Origin: Bacteroidetes bacterium UBA4416
Lineage (GTDB): Bacteria; Bacteroidota; Bacteroidia; B-17B0; Aurantibacillaceae
Reading direction: 5' to 3'
Length of the DNA stretch: 15,166 bases
Assembly (NCBI GenBank): GCA_002390745.1
Contig: DGQK01000028.1
Span: forward strand, 46,767 to 61,932
Notes under the pieces: model-generated
Told to the model about the DNA's origin: nothing
Seen by the model: only the letters and a program-made list of their open reading frames with translations
Databases searched by the model: none
Position numbers and translations under genes: made by a program
Shown here: positions 14,488 to 15,166 of the stretch, piece by piece
How positions within the stretch are numbered: position 1 is the stretch's first letter
Layout: each line of letters begins with the position of its first letter

Positions 14488-15166
14488 CGGCCTTGCTGCT
14501 CATGTCGCTCTGCATGCGTGGTCAGCAGGGCGATACGCTGACGTCTGCCGGCGTGGAGAGCTATTCCTACCAGCTTTACCTCAATAAGGACTGGAAGCAG
14601 TTGGGTACGTTCTGCGATCGGGCGATCCGGGCGGATTACGATTACTATTACCTGCGCATGCGTGCAGGAATTGCCTGCTACGAAAGCGGAAATTACCGGA
14701 AGGCGATCCGGCATTTTATCAAAGCCCTTGGCTTCAACGAGGGAGATGAAGCCGCACTCTACTACCTGTATGAAAGTTACCAGTACGCCGGGCAATACGA
14801 TGAGGCCCGGAACACCAGCCGCTTCCTGGATACGGCATCTCTTCGGGTAGCCGGCGCAGACCGCCTGAAAGCGCTGGCCTTCGTGTCGTTGGAGGGGGCT
14901 GTGAAATTCAGCGACAGCGCTGCCAAATTCAACCCGGCGATGTATGTGCAGCTTGCCGGGCAGCATTACATTAAAAATCGGTTCTCGCTGTTTCATGCCT
15001 TCACGTATTATGGACAGGATGAATACCGGCAAAGCATCCGGCAGTACCAGTATTACCTTTCGTCAAATATTCCGTTGAAGCACGGCCTGCTTTTATCGCC
15101 TGCGCTTCATGTGCTTTACAATGACCTGAGTGTACGGGAATTTAAGACGACCACCACGGTGACCAT
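14460..15166 (+). CDS. TPR outer-membrane beta-barrel-like protein (3' end cut by window)
   Basis: An incomplete reading frame, 235 codons visible, starting at the ATG at 14460 inside the end of the UT-M23 gene (28-bp overlap, different frame). It runs open to the window edge. Residues 1-20 are a signal sequence (ALLLMSLC); LMSLC could be a weak lipobox, but cleavage near GQQ is as likely. Residues about 35-130 are TPR-like helix pairs (LRMRAGIACYESGNYRKAIR, LYYLYESYQYAGQYDEARN). From about 160 the sequence changes to alternating aromatic/polar strands (FSLFHAFTYYGQ, YQYYLSSNIPLKHGLLLSP), resembling the start of an outer-membrane beta-barrel. The order signal peptide, TPRs, barrel recalls YaiO-type outer-membrane proteins. 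As last visible gene of the operon it would give the system an outer-membrane component. The barrel assignment is inference from a partial sequence. Confidence 0.75.
   Translation, partial: MLFRTLYWVAALLLMSLCMRGQQGDTLTSAGVESYSYQLYLNKDWKQLGTFCDRAIRADYDYYYLRMRAGIACYESGNYRKAIRHFIKALGFNEGDEAALYYLYESYQYAGQYDEARNTSRFLDTASLRVAGADRLKALAFVSLEGAVKFSDSAAKFNPAMYVQLAGQHYIKNRFSLFHAFTYYGQDEYRQSIRQYQYYLSSNIPLKHGLLLSPALHVLYNDLSVREFKTTTTVT

Noticed and set aside
1..15166. CRISPR arrays, tRNA/rRNA genes, insertion sequences, integrases
   Set aside because: No regularly spaced repeats, no RNA gene signatures and no transposase or integrase motifs were found on either strand.

Overview
The window comes from a member of the Bacteroidota. 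The large secreted protein at the left ends in a type IX secretion (T9SS) sorting domain. Starts lack Shine-Dalgarno sequences almost everywhere, and the envelope genes are of Bacteroidota type. Nothing in the sequence fixes the genus. No tRNA, rRNA, CRISPR array, insertion sequence or phage gene is visible.

Left part (about 150-5770), all on the minus strand and apparently separate units: a T9SS-exported beta-propeller/Ig-like surface protein with a strong terminator behind it; a zinc-type cation diffusion facilitator; an NADP-dependent zinc alcohol dehydrogenase of the cinnamyl-alcohol/YahK type with a terminator behind it and a cluster of AAACGTTT operator-like palindromes in front; and a tiny cysteine-rich lipoprotein.

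Middle part (6018-9590), plus strand: a secreted TPR protein, a stand-alone receiver domain with a C-terminal membrane anchor, and a membrane hybrid histidine kinase carrying its own receiver and Hpt domains.

Right part (9639 to the window end), plus strand, tightly packed: a PqqD-like small protein, an ATP-grasp ligase, a fold-type III PLP-dependent decarboxylase, a urea-transporter domain fused to an M23 (LytM) peptidase domain, and a TPR outer-membrane-barrel-like protein cut by the window edge. Gaps are 5 bp or less, or genes overlap, so this is almost certainly one operon. It begins only 48 bp after the hybrid kinase.

This right-hand operon is the most interesting part. It combines RiPP-style peptide recognition (PqqD), peptide-bond or amide chemistry (ATP-grasp), amino-acid decarboxylation (PLP enzyme), small-molecule transport (urea channel fold), a peptidase and an outer-membrane protein. 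The decarboxylase also carries an N-terminal extension with a Y-x-x-P motif like the leaders that PqqD-type domains bind. I infer a pathway that makes or processes an amino-acid or peptide-derived compound and links it to the envelope; product and function cannot be read from the sequence.
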